NCBI RefSeq assembly: GCF_021023135.1
Contig: NZ_PGFV01000001.1
Coordinates: 620,001-684,000, forward strand
DNA from: Brevibacterium sp. CCUG 69071
GTDB taxonomy: Bacteria; Actinomycetota; Actinomycetes; Actinomycetales; Brevibacteriaceae
DNA length: 64,000 nt
Direction: 5' to 3'
The notes below the pieces were generated by a model. The model ran no database searches and had not been told where the DNA came from. It worked only from the letters and a program-made list of their open reading frames with translations. How positions within the stretch are numbered: position 1 is the stretch's first letter; every line of letters begins with the position of its first letter. Position numbers and translations under genes: made by a program. Positions 19,057 to 27,562 of this stretch are shown here, in pieces.

Positions 19057-20163
19057 GTGTACTCTCTGATCTTCAAACTCCTCTTCGTCCCGATGGATGC
19101 CGAGCGCGCGCATCATCTCTCGTTCTCTGCGCTGCGCATCATCGATCGCATCCCGGTCCTCAATCGCCTGCTCCGCTTGGTTCTGGGCGGTCGCACACGC
19201 CGCCCGGTCGAGGTGCTCGGACTGCCGTTCCCCAATCGGCTGGGCCTGGCCGCAGGGTTCGACAAGAACGGGGAGGGGGTCCGGGCCCTCTCGGCGATGG
19301 GCTTCGGCCATATCGAGGTCGGCACGATCACCGCACACGCTCAGCCGGGCAATGATCGCCCGCGGCTGTTCCGTCTGCGTGAGAGCTTCGCCCTGCTCAA
19401 CCGGATGGGATTCAACAATCAGGGGGCCAGACAGGCATCATTCAACATCGCCGCTCAGCGTCGGGCCATCGCGGCACTGCCGAAACGGGATCGCCCGATC
19501 ATCGGGGTCAACATCGGCAAGACCAAGGTCGTCGATGCCGTCGACGCCGTGGAGGACTACGCCGCATCGACGCGCGTCCTGGCCGGCTCGGCGGACTATC
19601 TCGTCATCAACGTGAGTTCGCCGAACACCCCTGGGCTGCGGGATCTGCAGTCCGCGACCAGCCTCGAACCGATCATCGATGCCGTCCGCTCCACCGCCGC
19701 CGAGGCGGTCGAGACTCCGCGTTCAACGCTCGGTCATGTGCCCCTGCTGGTCAAGATCGCTCCCGATCTCGCCGATGATGACGTCGTCGAGATCTGCCGA
19801 CTGGCGATCCGGTCAGGCGTCGACGGTCTCATCACGACGAACACCACGATCGATCGTGATGTGCTCGACGGCCGCGACGCCGCTTTCGCCCGCGGCGAAG
19901 CGGGAGGCATCTCCGGACGCCCTCTGGCACAGCGCTCACTCGAGGTGCTGCGACTGGTCAAGGCGACGGTCGGCGACGAGCTGTCGGTCATCTCCGTCGG
20001 CGGCATCAGCAATGCCAATGACGTTCGGGCACGACTGGCCGCCGGAGCCGACCTCGTCCAGGTCTACTCGGAGCTGATCTACTCGGGGCCGTTCTGGCCG
20101 GGCCGAATCATCCGCGACTCGACCCCGACCGCACTGCTCACTCGGGGTACTGGCGCCGTTTGA
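19057..20163 (+). CDS. pyrD: Quinone-dependent dihydroorotate dehydrogenase
   Basis: Class 2 dihydroorotate dehydrogenase (368 residues), oxidising dihydroorotate to orotate in pyrimidine synthesis with membrane quinone as acceptor. The N-terminal helix that contacts the membrane is present (YSLIFKLLFVPMDAERAHHL). Landmarks are GLAAGFDKNGEGV, FGHIEVGTITAHAQPGND (FMN site), NRMGFNNQGA, VINVSSPNTPGLRDLQ with the catalytic serine of class 2, and VGGISNANDVRARLAAGAD. The GTG at 19057 is chosen from the family's N-terminus and the -10 seven bases before it. Its end overlaps the convergent DUF3043 gene by 26 bases. Confidence 0.95.
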   Translation: MYSLIFKLLFVPMDAERAHHLSFSALRIIDRIPVLNRLLRLVLGGRTRRPVEVLGLPFPNRLGLAAGFDKNGEGVRALSAMGFGHIEVGTITAHAQPGNDRPRLFRLRESFALLNRMGFNNQGARQASFNIAAQRRAIAALPKRDRPIIGVNIGKTKVVDAVDAVEDYAASTRVLAGSADYLVINVSSPNTPGLRDLQSATSLEPIIDAVRSTAAEAVETPRSTLGHVPLLVKIAPDLADDDVVEICRLAIRSGVDGLITTNTTIDRDVLDGRDAAFARGEAGGISGRPLAQRSLEVLRLVKATVGDELSVISVGGISNANDVRARLAAGADLVQVYSELIYSGPFWPGRIIRDSTPTALLTRGTGAV

Positions 20164-20752
20164 CCTGCGGCTTGGGCATGCGCAGAGGACGAAGCTGAAC
20201 GCTGCGCATGATCGCGTAGAAGGTCAGTCCGCGCTCCATCTCACCGAACTTCGCACGCAGGCGACCCTTGAGGATGTAGTTGAGGATGAATCCGTCGAGG
20301 ATGATCAGCACGAGCAGTCCCCACACCGCATAGGTGAAGTACTGCTGGATCTGCACCGGCTGGGTGAAGGCGATGACGAGGATGAGGATCGCCGCCGGGA
20401 TGAAGATCTCGCCGATCGAGAACCGGGCGTCGATGTAGTCGCGGACGTAACGGCGCTGCGGGCCTTTGTCGCGGCGGGTGAGGTACTTCTCCTCACCGTT
20501 CATCATGCCGATCCGGGCGCGGTCGCGGTCTTTGCGCTGGGCCTCCTTGGCCTTCTGGTTCGCGACCTTGCGATCCTTCGAGACCAGCGGTTGTCTGCGC
20601 ACCGACTCCTGCTGGCTGCGCTTGGGCGTCGGCCGCCCCTTCTTCTGCTCCGCTTCTCGCTGCGGAGCGGCGTCTGCGCGCGCGGCATCATCGTTCACGG
20701 GCTGTTTGTCGGAGGATTGCGCATCCTCGTGAGTCTTTCTGCTTCCGAACAC
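20138..20752 (-). CDS. DUF3043 membrane protein
   Basis: A 204-residue protein. About 115 highly charged N-terminal residues, rich in Lys/Arg/Gln, are followed by two transmembrane helices (IFIPAAILILVIAFTQPVQI and FTYAVWGLLVLIILDGFIL) and a basic C-terminus. This is the DUF3043 architecture common in actinobacteria. GTG start at 20752 with TAGTAT seven bases upstream, so probably leaderless. It diverges from the M20 peptidase with only 23 bases between start codons. Function unknown. Confidence 0.9.
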   Translation of the reverse strand: MFGSRKTHEDAQSSDKQPVNDDAARADAAPQREAEQKKGRPTPKRSQQESVRRQPLVSKDRKVANQKAKEAQRKDRDRARIGMMNGEEKYLTRRDKGPQRRYVRDYIDARFSIGEIFIPAAILILVIAFTQPVQIQQYFTYAVWGLLVLIILDGFILNYILKGRLRAKFGEMERGLTFYAIMRSVQLRPLRMPKPQVKRRQYPE

Positions 20753-20775
20753 CTGATGAATACTACCGTTGGAGA
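20753..20775. promoter_or_regulatory. 23-base divergent promoter, DUF3043 gene / M20 peptidase
   Basis: Only 23 bases separate the two start codons. On the - strand TAGTAT (20760-20765) lies seven bases from the GTG. On the + strand GAATACTACC covers the same bases, and TTGGAGA touches the ATG too closely for a normal ribosome site. Any -35 elements must lie inside the opposite gene. Confidence 0.45.
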
Positions 20776-22152
20776 ATGAGCGAATCGACTTCAGCGCCTG
20801 AGAGCGCGCAATTGCATGCCGAACTCGACACCATCTTCGATGATGTCCTCACCCGTCTCACCGAGCTCGTGGCCATCCCGTCCGTCGCCTGGCCGAGCTT
20901 CGATCCGACGAATGTCCGCTCCAGCGCCGAGGCGGTCGCGGCCCTGGCCCGTGAGCTCGGCCTCGAGGTCGACATCCTCACCGCGGCTCAGCCCGATGGC
21001 AGCGAGGGCTACCCGGCCGTTGTCGCCTCGGTGCCGGCTCCGGAGGGCGCACCCACGGTCCTTCTCTACGCCCACCACGATGTGCAGCCTCCGGGGCGGT
21101 CCGAGGACTGGAACACCGAGCCCTTCGCCGCCACCCGGGTGGGGGACCGACTCTACGGTCGTGGCGCCGCCGATGACAAGGCGGGCATCATGGTCCACCT
21201 CACCGCTCTGCGGCTGCTGGCGGACAACCTCGGCGTCGGTGTCACCCTGTTCTTCGAAGGCGAGGAGGAAGCGGGCAGCCCGAGCTTCCGCAATTTCCTC
21301 GATACCTACCGCGACCGTCTCGCCGCCGATGTCATCGTCGTCGCCGACTCGGGCAACTGGGCCGCGGGGACACCGGCGCTGACGACGAGCCTGCGGGGCA
21401 TGTGCGCCGTGGAATTCGAGATCTCCACGCTCGACCATGCCGTGCATTCCGGCATGTACGGAGGAGTGGTGCCCGATGCGATGCTCGCCATGACGCGCGT
21501 GCTCGCAAGCCTCCACGACGAGAACGGGTCCGTGGCGGTCGAGGGCCTCAAGGCCGAGACGCACAGCGACATCGACTACGACGAAGCCACGATCCGCACC
21601 GACTCGGGCCTGCTCGAGACGAGCTCACTCATCGGCTCGGGGTCGTTGGCCTCGCGACTGTGGACCCAGCCGTCGATCACGGTCATCGGCCTCGACATTC
21701 CGGATGTGGCGGTGTCATCGAACACCCTGCAGTCGAGTCTCAGGGCGAAGCTCTCGATCCGGCTCGCTCCGGGGGACACTCCGGAGAATGCCGCAGCCGC
21801 AGTGGAGAGGCACCTGCGTGCCAACCTGCCCTTCGGTGCGACGCTGAACATCGGCGACACCGAGGGCGGCAGCCCATGGCAGGCGGATCTCTCCGATCCT
21901 GTGGTCAAGACCGCGCGGCAGGCACTCACGGACGCCTGGGAGAAGGAATCGGTGACCATGGGCATCGGCGGCTCGATTCCATTCATCGCGGACCTGCTCG
22001 AGGTTTTCCCCTCAGCTTCGATCCTCGTCACCGGCGTCGAAGACCCGGACGCACGGGCCCACAGTGCCAACGAGTCCCTGTATCTGCCCGACTTCAAGTC
22101 CGCCATCGTCGCCGAAGCGTTGCTGCTGCACCGGCTCGCCCCCGGATCGTGA
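20776..22152 (+). CDS. M20-family dipeptidase/metallopeptidase
   Basis: A 458-residue zinc peptidase of the M20 dipeptidase type. Metal-site motifs in order are YAHHDVQP, YGRGAADDKAG, FFEGEEEAGS and, near the C-terminus, DARAHSANESLYLPDF. The lid (dimerisation) domain begins near residue 220 (HSGMYGGVVPDA). Such enzymes hydrolyse dipeptides or related amides in the cytoplasm; the exact substrate cannot be read from sequence. It is divergent from the DUF3043 gene and followed after 97 bases by erpA. Confidence 0.92.
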   Translation: MSESTSAPESAQLHAELDTIFDDVLTRLTELVAIPSVAWPSFDPTNVRSSAEAVAALARELGLEVDILTAAQPDGSEGYPAVVASVPAPEGAPTVLLYAHHDVQPPGRSEDWNTEPFAATRVGDRLYGRGAADDKAGIMVHLTALRLLADNLGVGVTLFFEGEEEAGSPSFRNFLDTYRDRLAADVIVVADSGNWAAGTPALTTSLRGMCAVEFEISTLDHAVHSGMYGGVVPDAMLAMTRVLASLHDENGSVAVEGLKAETHSDIDYDEATIRTDSGLLETSSLIGSGSLASRLWTQPSITVIGLDIPDVAVSSNTLQSSLRAKLSIRLAPGDTPENAAAAVERHLRANLPFGATLNIGDTEGGSPWQADLSDPVVKTARQALTDAWEKESVTMGIGGSIPFIADLLEVFPSASILVTGVEDPDARAHSANESLYLPDFKSAIVAEALLLHRLAPGS

Positions 22153-22249
22153 GCGCAGACGCGCGAAGATGACACCGCGGGAATACGGATTGCCCTGTCG
22201 ACGTTGTCTGCGGTGTAGCCTGGGACCAGCACCGAAATAAGGAGTAACC

Positions 22250-22603
22250 ATGACTGTGACGAAAGAAGCCGAGGCGACTCACGAGGTCGAGCTCTCCGAC
22301 ACGGCGGCCGACAAGGTTCGCAGCCTGCTGCAGCAGGAGGGTCGCGATGACCTGCGTCTGCGCGTGGCCGTGCAGCCCGGTGGCTGCTCCGGTCTGATCT
22401 ACCAGCTGTACTTCGACGAGCGCCACCTCGACGGTGACGCCGTGCGCGACTTCGACGGCGTCGAGGTCATCGTCGACCGGATGAGCGTGCCCTACCTCAA
22501 CGGTTCGACGATCGACTTCTCGGACACGATCGAGAAGCAGGGGTTCACCATCGACAACCCGAACGCCGGCGGATCCTGCGCCTGCGGCGACTCGTTCCAC
22601 TGA
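22250..22603 (+). CDS. erpA: Iron-sulfur cluster insertion protein, ErpA/HesB type
   Basis: A-type iron-sulfur carrier of 117 residues. The three conserved cysteines are present: GGCSGLIYQL (about residue 47) and CACGDSFH at the C-terminus. The ATG at 22250 has AAGGAG upstream. In actinobacteria this carrier sits close to respiratory genes, and its clients here could include the Rieske protein and LipA (inference). aat follows after 32 bases on the same strand. Confidence 0.95.
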   Translation: MTVTKEAEATHEVELSDTAADKVRSLLQQEGRDDLRLRVAVQPGGCSGLIYQLYFDERHLDGDAVRDFDGVEVIVDRMSVPYLNGSTIDFSDTIEKQGFTIDNPNAGGSCACGDSFH

Positions 22604-22635
22604 TCGTCTTCGGCTGAACCGAGGACACCACCGAA

Positions 22636-23394
22636 ATGGACCTGGAGGATCTGCGTGCCGTGTCGTACACGGCCACGCAGGACCAGGTCCTTTCGTCGTA
22701 TCGGGCCGGTCTCTTCCCCATGGGCATCGGTGCCGGCGGGACGGGCCGGATGGGCTGGTGGGCACCGCGACGGCGCGGAGTGCTGCTGCCTGATGCCCTG
22801 CGCGTCTCCAAGAGTCTGCGCAAGTCGATGCGCCACTTCGACTTCACCGTCGATGCCGCCTTCGACGAGGTGATCCGCGCCTGCGCGGACCCCGATCGTT
22901 CGGGCGCCTGGATCACCGAGGAGATCATCGGCCTCTATACCGGCCTGCACCGCGAGGGCTGGGCCCACTCCGTGGAGGTCTGGGCGGATGGTGAACTCGT
23001 CGGCGGCCTCTACGGGGTCGCAATCGGGTCCTTCTTCGCGGGCGAATCGATGTTCCACACCCGCACGGACGCGTCCAAAGCCGCCCTCGCGCACCTCGTA
23101 TCGGTCCTCGACGGCACCTCGCAGACCGCAGTTTCACAGACTCGCTCAGCGTTGCCGCAGACCATCTCGGCGTCGCCTCGGACCACTCCGGACGGCACCG
23201 CTGATGACACGGCTGCTGGCGGGCCCACCTCGGCGGATGGGGCATTCCCGGAGCAGCGCTGGCTCATCGATACGCAGTGGCAGACGCCACATCTGGCCGC
23301 CCTCGGCGTGTCGGAGATCGGGGGACTGGAGTACTCCGCACGGCTAGATTCCGCGCTCCGCGGCCAGCGCTGTCAGCTTATTCTCAACAAATGA
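22636..23394 (+). CDS. aat: Leucyl/phenylalanyl-tRNA-protein transferase
   Basis: N-end-rule enzyme that adds Leu or Phe to proteins with N-terminal Arg or Lys. The 252-residue protein has YRAGLFPMGI, GWWAPRRRGVL, ITEEIIGLYTGLHREGWAHS, GGLYGVAIGSFFAGESMFH and the closing WLIDTQWQTPHLAALGVSEI. Between SKAALAHLVSVL and the last motif there is an unusual low-complexity insertion of about 45 residues rich in Ser, Thr, Ala and Pro (about 157-200). Usual family members are 190-235 residues. The insertion interrupts the acceptor domain without breaking frame, so the enzyme is probably functional. Confidence 0.94.
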   Translation: MDLEDLRAVSYTATQDQVLSSYRAGLFPMGIGAGGTGRMGWWAPRRRGVLLPDALRVSKSLRKSMRHFDFTVDAAFDEVIRACADPDRSGAWITEEIIGLYTGLHREGWAHSVEVWADGELVGGLYGVAIGSFFAGESMFHTRTDASKAALAHLVSVLDGTSQTAVSQTRSALPQTISASPRTTPDGTADDTAAGGPTSADGAFPEQRWLIDTQWQTPHLAALGVSEIGGLEYSARLDSALRGQRCQLILNK

Positions 23395-23407
23395 ACATCT
23401 GCATGTG

Positions 23408-23434
23408 AATTTCTACCGCCTGTAGCGGTAGTCT
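23408..23434 (+). promoter_or_regulatory. Shared respiratory operator and -10 upstream of ctaC
   Basis: AATTTCTAC-CGCC-TGTAGCG (23408-23427) is 16/20 identical to a site upstream of ctaE (31819-31838). Its core CTAC-N5-GTAG is palindromic. It also extends to a hairpin (CTACCGC-N5-GCGGTAG), and a possible -10 (TAGTCT, 23429-23434) overlaps its edge. It lies 70-80 bases before the ctaC GTG. Confidence 0.6.
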
Positions 23435-23503
23435 TGGGGATGACAGAGTAAGAACTCGTCTTCCGGCCTGTCCGGAGGCGAAGAAGGTTGTGAAAGGCTG
23501 CAC

Positions 23504-24376
23504 GTGGATTCTCCGAATCAGTCAGGACCGCAGCGGTCCTGGGCGAAGCGGCTCGGCATTCTGAGCGCCGTGTTGATACCGGCGTTGCTATCGGGTTGCA
23601 CGAAAGAGCAGATCGCCACAGGATTCTTCCCCGTCGAATCGAAGGGTGCCACCAACCACACTGAGGCGTACACCGCCCTGTGGAACGGCGGCTGGATCGC
23701 CCTGATGATCGTCGGTTTGATCGTGTGGGGCCTCATCCTGTGGGCAATGGTCGCCTACCGCCGACGCAAGAACGATCGCGGTCTGCCCGTGCAGATGCGC
23801 TACAGCATGCCGATCGAGATCCTGTTCACCGTGACTCCGGTGGTTCTGGTCCTCGGCTTCTTCTTCCAGAGCGTGCAGGTCATGGAGAAGACCACCGATG
23901 ACACCACGCCCGGAGAGCAGGTCATCGAGGTCGCAGCCAAGCAGTGGGCTTGGGACTTCAACTACGAGACCGAGAACGTGTACTTCGCCGGCACGCAGGC
24001 CCACCTCGACGGGACCGAAGAGCCGGGCGAGACCGCTCCGACCCTCTACCTTCCGGTCGACACCGACCTCGAGATCAGACTTCATTCACGCGACGTCATC
24101 CACTCCTTCTGGGTACCCGCCTTCCTCGAGAAGCGCGATATGATCCCCGGCCACGATCAGAGCCTCCATCTCCGTGCGGAGAAGGAAGGCGACTATGTCG
24201 GCAAGTGCGCCGAGCTGTGCGGTGAGTACCACTCGGAGATGCTCTTCAACGTGAAGGTCGTTTCGAAGGACGAATTCGCCGAATACACCAAATCACTCGC
24301 CGATGATGGCAACACCGGCCAGCTCGGACCCGAGTTCGATCGCAACTGGTACCCGAAAGAAGGTGCTGAACAATGA
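23504..24376 (+). CDS. ctaC: Cytochrome c oxidase subunit II
   Basis: CuA-bearing subunit of the aa3 oxidase (290 residues), receiving electrons from the diheme QcrC. The N-terminus is a lipoprotein signal ending in LLSGC (Cys about residue 27). Two transmembrane helices follow ([20 protein letters not shown] and [19 protein letters not shown]). The periplasmic cupredoxin domain has [14 protein letters not shown] and the CuA ligands [12 protein letters not shown]. The GTG at 23504 is preceded by AAAGG. It is first in ctaC-ctaD-ctaF and overlaps ctaD by four bases. Confidence 0.97.
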   Translation: MDSPNQSGPQRSWAKRLGILSAVLIPALLSGCTKEQIATGFFPVESKGATNHTEAYTALWNGGWIALMIVGLIVWGLILWAMVAYRRRKNDRGLPVQMRYSMPIEILFTVTPVVLVLGFFFQSVQVMEKTTDDTTPGEQVIEVAAKQWAWDFNYETENVYFAGTQAHLDGTEEPGETAPTLYLPVDTDLEIRLHSRDVIHSFWVPAFLEKRDMIPGHDQSLHLRAEKEGDYVGKCAELCGEYHSEMLFNVKVVSKDEFAEYTKSLADDGNTGQLGPEFDRNWYPKEGAEQ

Positions 24377-26070
24377 CCGCAACAACGAATCAGGCGGTTC
24401 TTGACGCGCCCGTTGTTCCGCGGAGCAAGGGCAAGATCATCGTCGACTGGATCACGTCGACCGACCACAAGACGATCGGGTACATGTACCTCATCGGCTC
24501 GTTCTTCTTCTTCTGCGTCGGCGGTGTGATGGCCTTGGTCATCCGTCTCGAGCTCTTCGAGCCCGGGATGCAGATCATCGAGACCAAGGAACAGTACAAC
24601 CAGCTGTTCACCATGCACGGCACACTCATGCTGCTGATGTTCGCGACGCCGCTGTTCGCCGGATTCGCCAACGTCATCATGCCGTTGCAGATCGGCGCAC
24701 CGGACGTGGCTTTCCCGCGACTCAACGCCTTCGCCTTCTGGCTCTACCTGTTCGGCAGCATCGTTGCGATCTCCGGCTTCCTCACCCCGCAGGGTGCGGC
24801 ATCATTCGGTTGGACCGCCTATGCGCCATTGAGCAATACGACGTTCACTCCCGGTGCCGGCGGAAACCTGTGGGTCCTCGGCCTCGGCCTGCAGGGCTTC
24901 GGTACGATCCTCGGCTCGGTCAACTTCATCACCACCATCATCACGATGCGTGCACCGGGTATGACGATGTTCCGTATGCCGATCTTCAGCTGGAACGTCC
25001 TCATCACCGGCATCCTCGTGCTCATGGCCTTCCAGCCGCTGGCTGCCGCTCTGCTCGTCCTGGGAGCTGACCGCGTCTTGGGATCCCATGTGTTCAGTCC
25101 CGGCAACGGGGGGCCAGTTCTCTGGCAGCACCTGTTCTGGTTCTTCGGGCACCCCGAGGTCTATGTGATCGCCTTGCCCTTCTTCGGAATCATCACCGAG
25201 ATCATCCCTGTCTTCAGCCGCAAGCCGGTGTTCGGCTACAAGGAGCTCGTCTTCGCGACCATCTCCATCGCCGCCCTGTCGGTGACGGTGTGGGCCCACC
25301 ATATGTACGTCACGGGTGTGGTCGCATTGCCGTTCTTCGCCTTCATGACGATGCTCATCGCGATTCCGACCGGTGTGAAGTTCTTCAACTGGATCGGCAC
25401 GATGTGGCGAGGATCCATCACCTTCGAAACACCGATGGTGTGGGCGATCGGATTCCTCGTGACCTTCCTCTTCGGCGGACTCACCGGTGTCATCCTGGCC
25501 AGCCCGGCGTTGGACCAGTCGGTCTCCGACTCCTATTTCGTCGTGGCTCACTTCCACTACGTGGTCTTCGGCACCGTGGTGTTCGCGATGTTCGGCGGAT
25601 TCTACTTCTGGTGGCCCAAGTGGACCGGTCGGATGCTCAACGAGAAGCTCGGACAGATCCACTTCTGGATGCTGTTCATCGGCTTCCACGGCACCTTCCT
25701 CGTCCAGCACTGGCTCGGAGTCGACGGTATGCCTCGTCGCTATGCCGACTACCTGCCGCAGGATGGCTTCACCTGGATGAACCAGGTGTCGACCGTCGGT
25801 GCCCTCATCCTGGGTCTGTCCATGGTGCCGTTCTTCTGGAACGTGTGGATCACGGCGCGCAATGCACCGAAGGTCACCGTCGACGACCCCTGGGGCTACG
25901 GCGGATCCCTCGAGTGGGCGACCTCCTGCCCGCCCCCGCGTCACAACTTCACTTCGCTGCCCCGTATCCGTTCGGAGCGTCCGGCATTCGATGTCAACCA
26001 CCCCGAACTGCTGGAGTACGCAGGTCACAGCCAGCCCGAACCTCAGCTGACCGGAGGTAGCGCCAAGTGA
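24373..26070 (+). CDS. ctaD: Cytochrome c oxidase subunit I
   Basis: Catalytic heme a/a3-CuB subunit (565 residues) with twelve predicted transmembrane helices. Key features are the low-spin heme histidine in [12 protein letters not shown], the CuB His-Tyr motif [14 protein letters not shown], the HHMYVTG pair and the heme a3/a histidines in [12 protein letters not shown]. The ATG overlaps the ctaC stop (ATGA), indicating coupled translation, and the end overlaps ctaF by four bases. It is a full-length subunit of the bcc-aa3 supercomplex with QcrABC. Confidence 0.98.
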   Translation: MTATTNQAVLDAPVVPRSKGKIIVDWITSTDHKTIGYMYLIGSFFFFCVGGVMALVIRLELFEPGMQIIETKEQYNQLFTMHGTLMLLMFATPLFAGFANVIMPLQIGAPDVAFPRLNAFAFWLYLFGSIVAISGFLTPQGAASFGWTAYAPLSNTTFTPGAGGNLWVLGLGLQGFGTILGSVNFITTIITMRAPGMTMFRMPIFSWNVLITGILVLMAFQPLAAALLVLGADRVLGSHVFSPGNGGPVLWQHLFWFFGHPEVYVIALPFFGIITEIIPVFSRKPVFGYKELVFATISIAALSVTVWAHHMYVTGVVALPFFAFMTMLIAIPTGVKFFNWIGTMWRGSITFETPMVWAIGFLVTFLFGGLTGVILASPALDQSVSDSYFVVAHFHYVVFGTVVFAMFGGFYFWWPKWTGRMLNEKLGQIHFWMLFIGFHGTFLVQHWLGVDGMPRRYADYLPQDGFTWMNQVSTVGALILGLSMVPFFWNVWITARNAPKVTVDDPWGYGGSLEWATSCPPPRHNFTSLPRIRSERPAFDVNHPELLEYAGHSQPEPQLTGGSAK

Positions 26071-26468
26071 AATCCTCGATCTACGTCTTCAACCTCTGTG
26101 GAATCTTCTTCATGGCAGTAGGTGTGGTCTACGGCTTCTTCACCGACTTCACCGAGCTCGTCGGATTCCCCGCTCTTCTCCTCGTCGGCGTGATGGCACT
26201 GATGATCGGTGTCTACCTGTGGCTGACCGACCGACGCGTCGGTCGTCAGCCCCAGGACAGCGAGGATGCGGAGATCTCGGATGCGGATGCCGACTACGGC
26301 TTCTTCAGCCCGTGGAGCTGGTGGCCCATCGTCTGCGCCGGTGCCGCAGCGGTTTCGTTCTACGGAATCGCCATGGGCTGGTGGATCTTCCCCTTCGGTG
26401 CTGTGCTCGGTCTTGTGGCACTCGTCGGAATCTCCTACGAACATGATCGCGGCGATCACGCGCACTGA
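26067..26468 (+). CDS. ctaF: Cytochrome c oxidase subunit IV, actinobacterial type
   Basis: A 133-residue protein with four predicted helices: [60 protein letters not shown] and [19 protein letters not shown]. This is the small fourth subunit of actinobacterial aa3 oxidase. GTG start at 26067 overlapping the ctaD stop, with GGAGG upstream. Last gene of the operon, closed by a hairpin 43 bases downstream. Confidence 0.93.
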   Translation: MKSSIYVFNLCGIFFMAVGVVYGFFTDFTELVGFPALLLVGVMALMIGVYLWLTDRRVGRQPQDSEDAEISDADADYGFFSPWSWWPIVCAGAAAVSFYGIAMGWWIFPFGAVLGLVALVGISYEHDRGDHAH

Positions 26469-26510
26469 TCTCACGGTGCGCAGCAGCATGGCGCACTGAA
26501 CGGCTCACAG

Positions 26511-26543
26511 GCGGCCCGGACTCGATTGCGTCCGGGCCGCTTT
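26511..26543 (+). terminator. Terminator of ctaC-ctaD-ctaF
   Basis: Perfect 11-base arms (GCGGCCCGGAC/GTCCGGGCCGC), an eight-base loop, then TTTGTGCT. It begins 43 bases after the ctaF stop. Confidence 0.85.
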
Positions 26544-27498
26544 GTGCTGTCTGCAGGTGCGCGCGGTCAGTGCCGATTCAGTCGTGCACAGTTCCGCGCC
26601 TCAGGGTCTGCCCGGGCGGTCGAGATTCGGCCCCAGAGGCTCCTGCACTCCGTGGGACCGGCAGAGGCGCTGTCCCGAGCTCTGTGACGTCTGTTGCGGC
26701 GCTGTGGCGCTCACTGAAGGCGCCCCACCGGTTCTGACCGGCCGTTGTCGCTGGGGCACCAGTCGCGAAGCTTCCAGTGTTGGCCGTGTACGGGCCGCTT
26801 CCAGTCACCGTTGAGACTCCAGCGGCACTCGTGACCGGTAGAAGCCCGTCGAAGGGCCCAGCACTCGCTTGAAGGACCATGAGACCTGTTTTGGAGTGCA
26901 GTGAGACCCATTGAAGAGCTGGGCACCCGCTCCACGCCTGTGGGAGTGTGAGTGTACGTCCACCGGAGCGCAACGCAGCAGCAGCCTTGAGGCGTGCTCG
27001 GGCCCATATGCAACGACGGGCCCGTGACCAAGGGCCGCGGGAGAGCAGGCTGCGGACGGCGAAGACATCGCTGTCATCGGTGACCTCCCGGCCGCTGTGC
27101 CTGCGACGGGAGACCCGGATGTGTTGCGACGCGTTTGTACCGCCTGCACAACGGGCTCAGGGGCAGGGCGCTGGCGTTCTGCGGGAGACGGGGAATGTCG
27201 CCGCGTCGTGAGGTCCTCTGAGGCGAATTCGTTCGGTCTATGCCGAAAGGAATAGTCGGCGAACGACGCTGTGGGTGCTTGGTTTCGCCGAGGCGGCCGT
27301 GCTGGGACACGAACGCAGCACCGAGACCATGTTCGCGACCAAAGAGGGAGAGACCGAGGACGCGCAAGAAATATCGAGATCGCGCACAACACATCGGCGG
27401 CGTCCACAACACGCCGGTCAGTGCAGAGCAGCCCGTCGGGGGAATGCAGAGCAGACCGGGGGAGTGCAGGCTGCAGGCGACCGCGACGAACCATGAAT
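26544..27498. other. Gene-free ~1 kb between two respiratory operons
   Basis: I see no gene here. Open frames exist on both strands, but none resembles a protein family, none has a ribosome site, and the ones I read through have clearly fewer G/C third positions than the neighbouring genes. The stretch contains short local repeats: CTTCCAGT twice (26770 and 26799 regions), and a tandem of TGCAGAGCAG...GGGGGA units at about 27422-27464. It lies between the convergent terminators of ctaF and qcrB. It may be a decayed gene or a non-coding spacer. Confidence 0.6.
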
Positions 27499-27538
27499 GG
27501 CCGAGGGGCCCAGCAGCTGACTGCTGGACCCCTCGGCC
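27499..27538 (-). terminator. Terminator of ctaE-qcrC-qcrA-qcrB
   Basis: Outer arms GGCCGAGGGG/CCCCTCGGCC and inner arms CCAGCAG/CTGCTGG with loop CTGA. The single C-A mismatch on + is a G-U pair on -, favouring the qcrB transcript, whose stop lies 24 bases upstream. Confidence 0.82.
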
Positions 27539-27562
27539 TGGTGGCTATCCGCCCCTACTCGA

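Noticed and set aside
23413..23431. Terminator for aat
   Set aside because: The 7-pair hairpin has no T-run and coincides with the element shared with the ctaE promoter, so a regulatory role is more likely.
26805..27494. 229-codon open frame on the - strand in the respiratory spacer
   Set aside because: No family resemblance, no ribosome site, and base use at third positions unlike real genes here; treated as non-coding.
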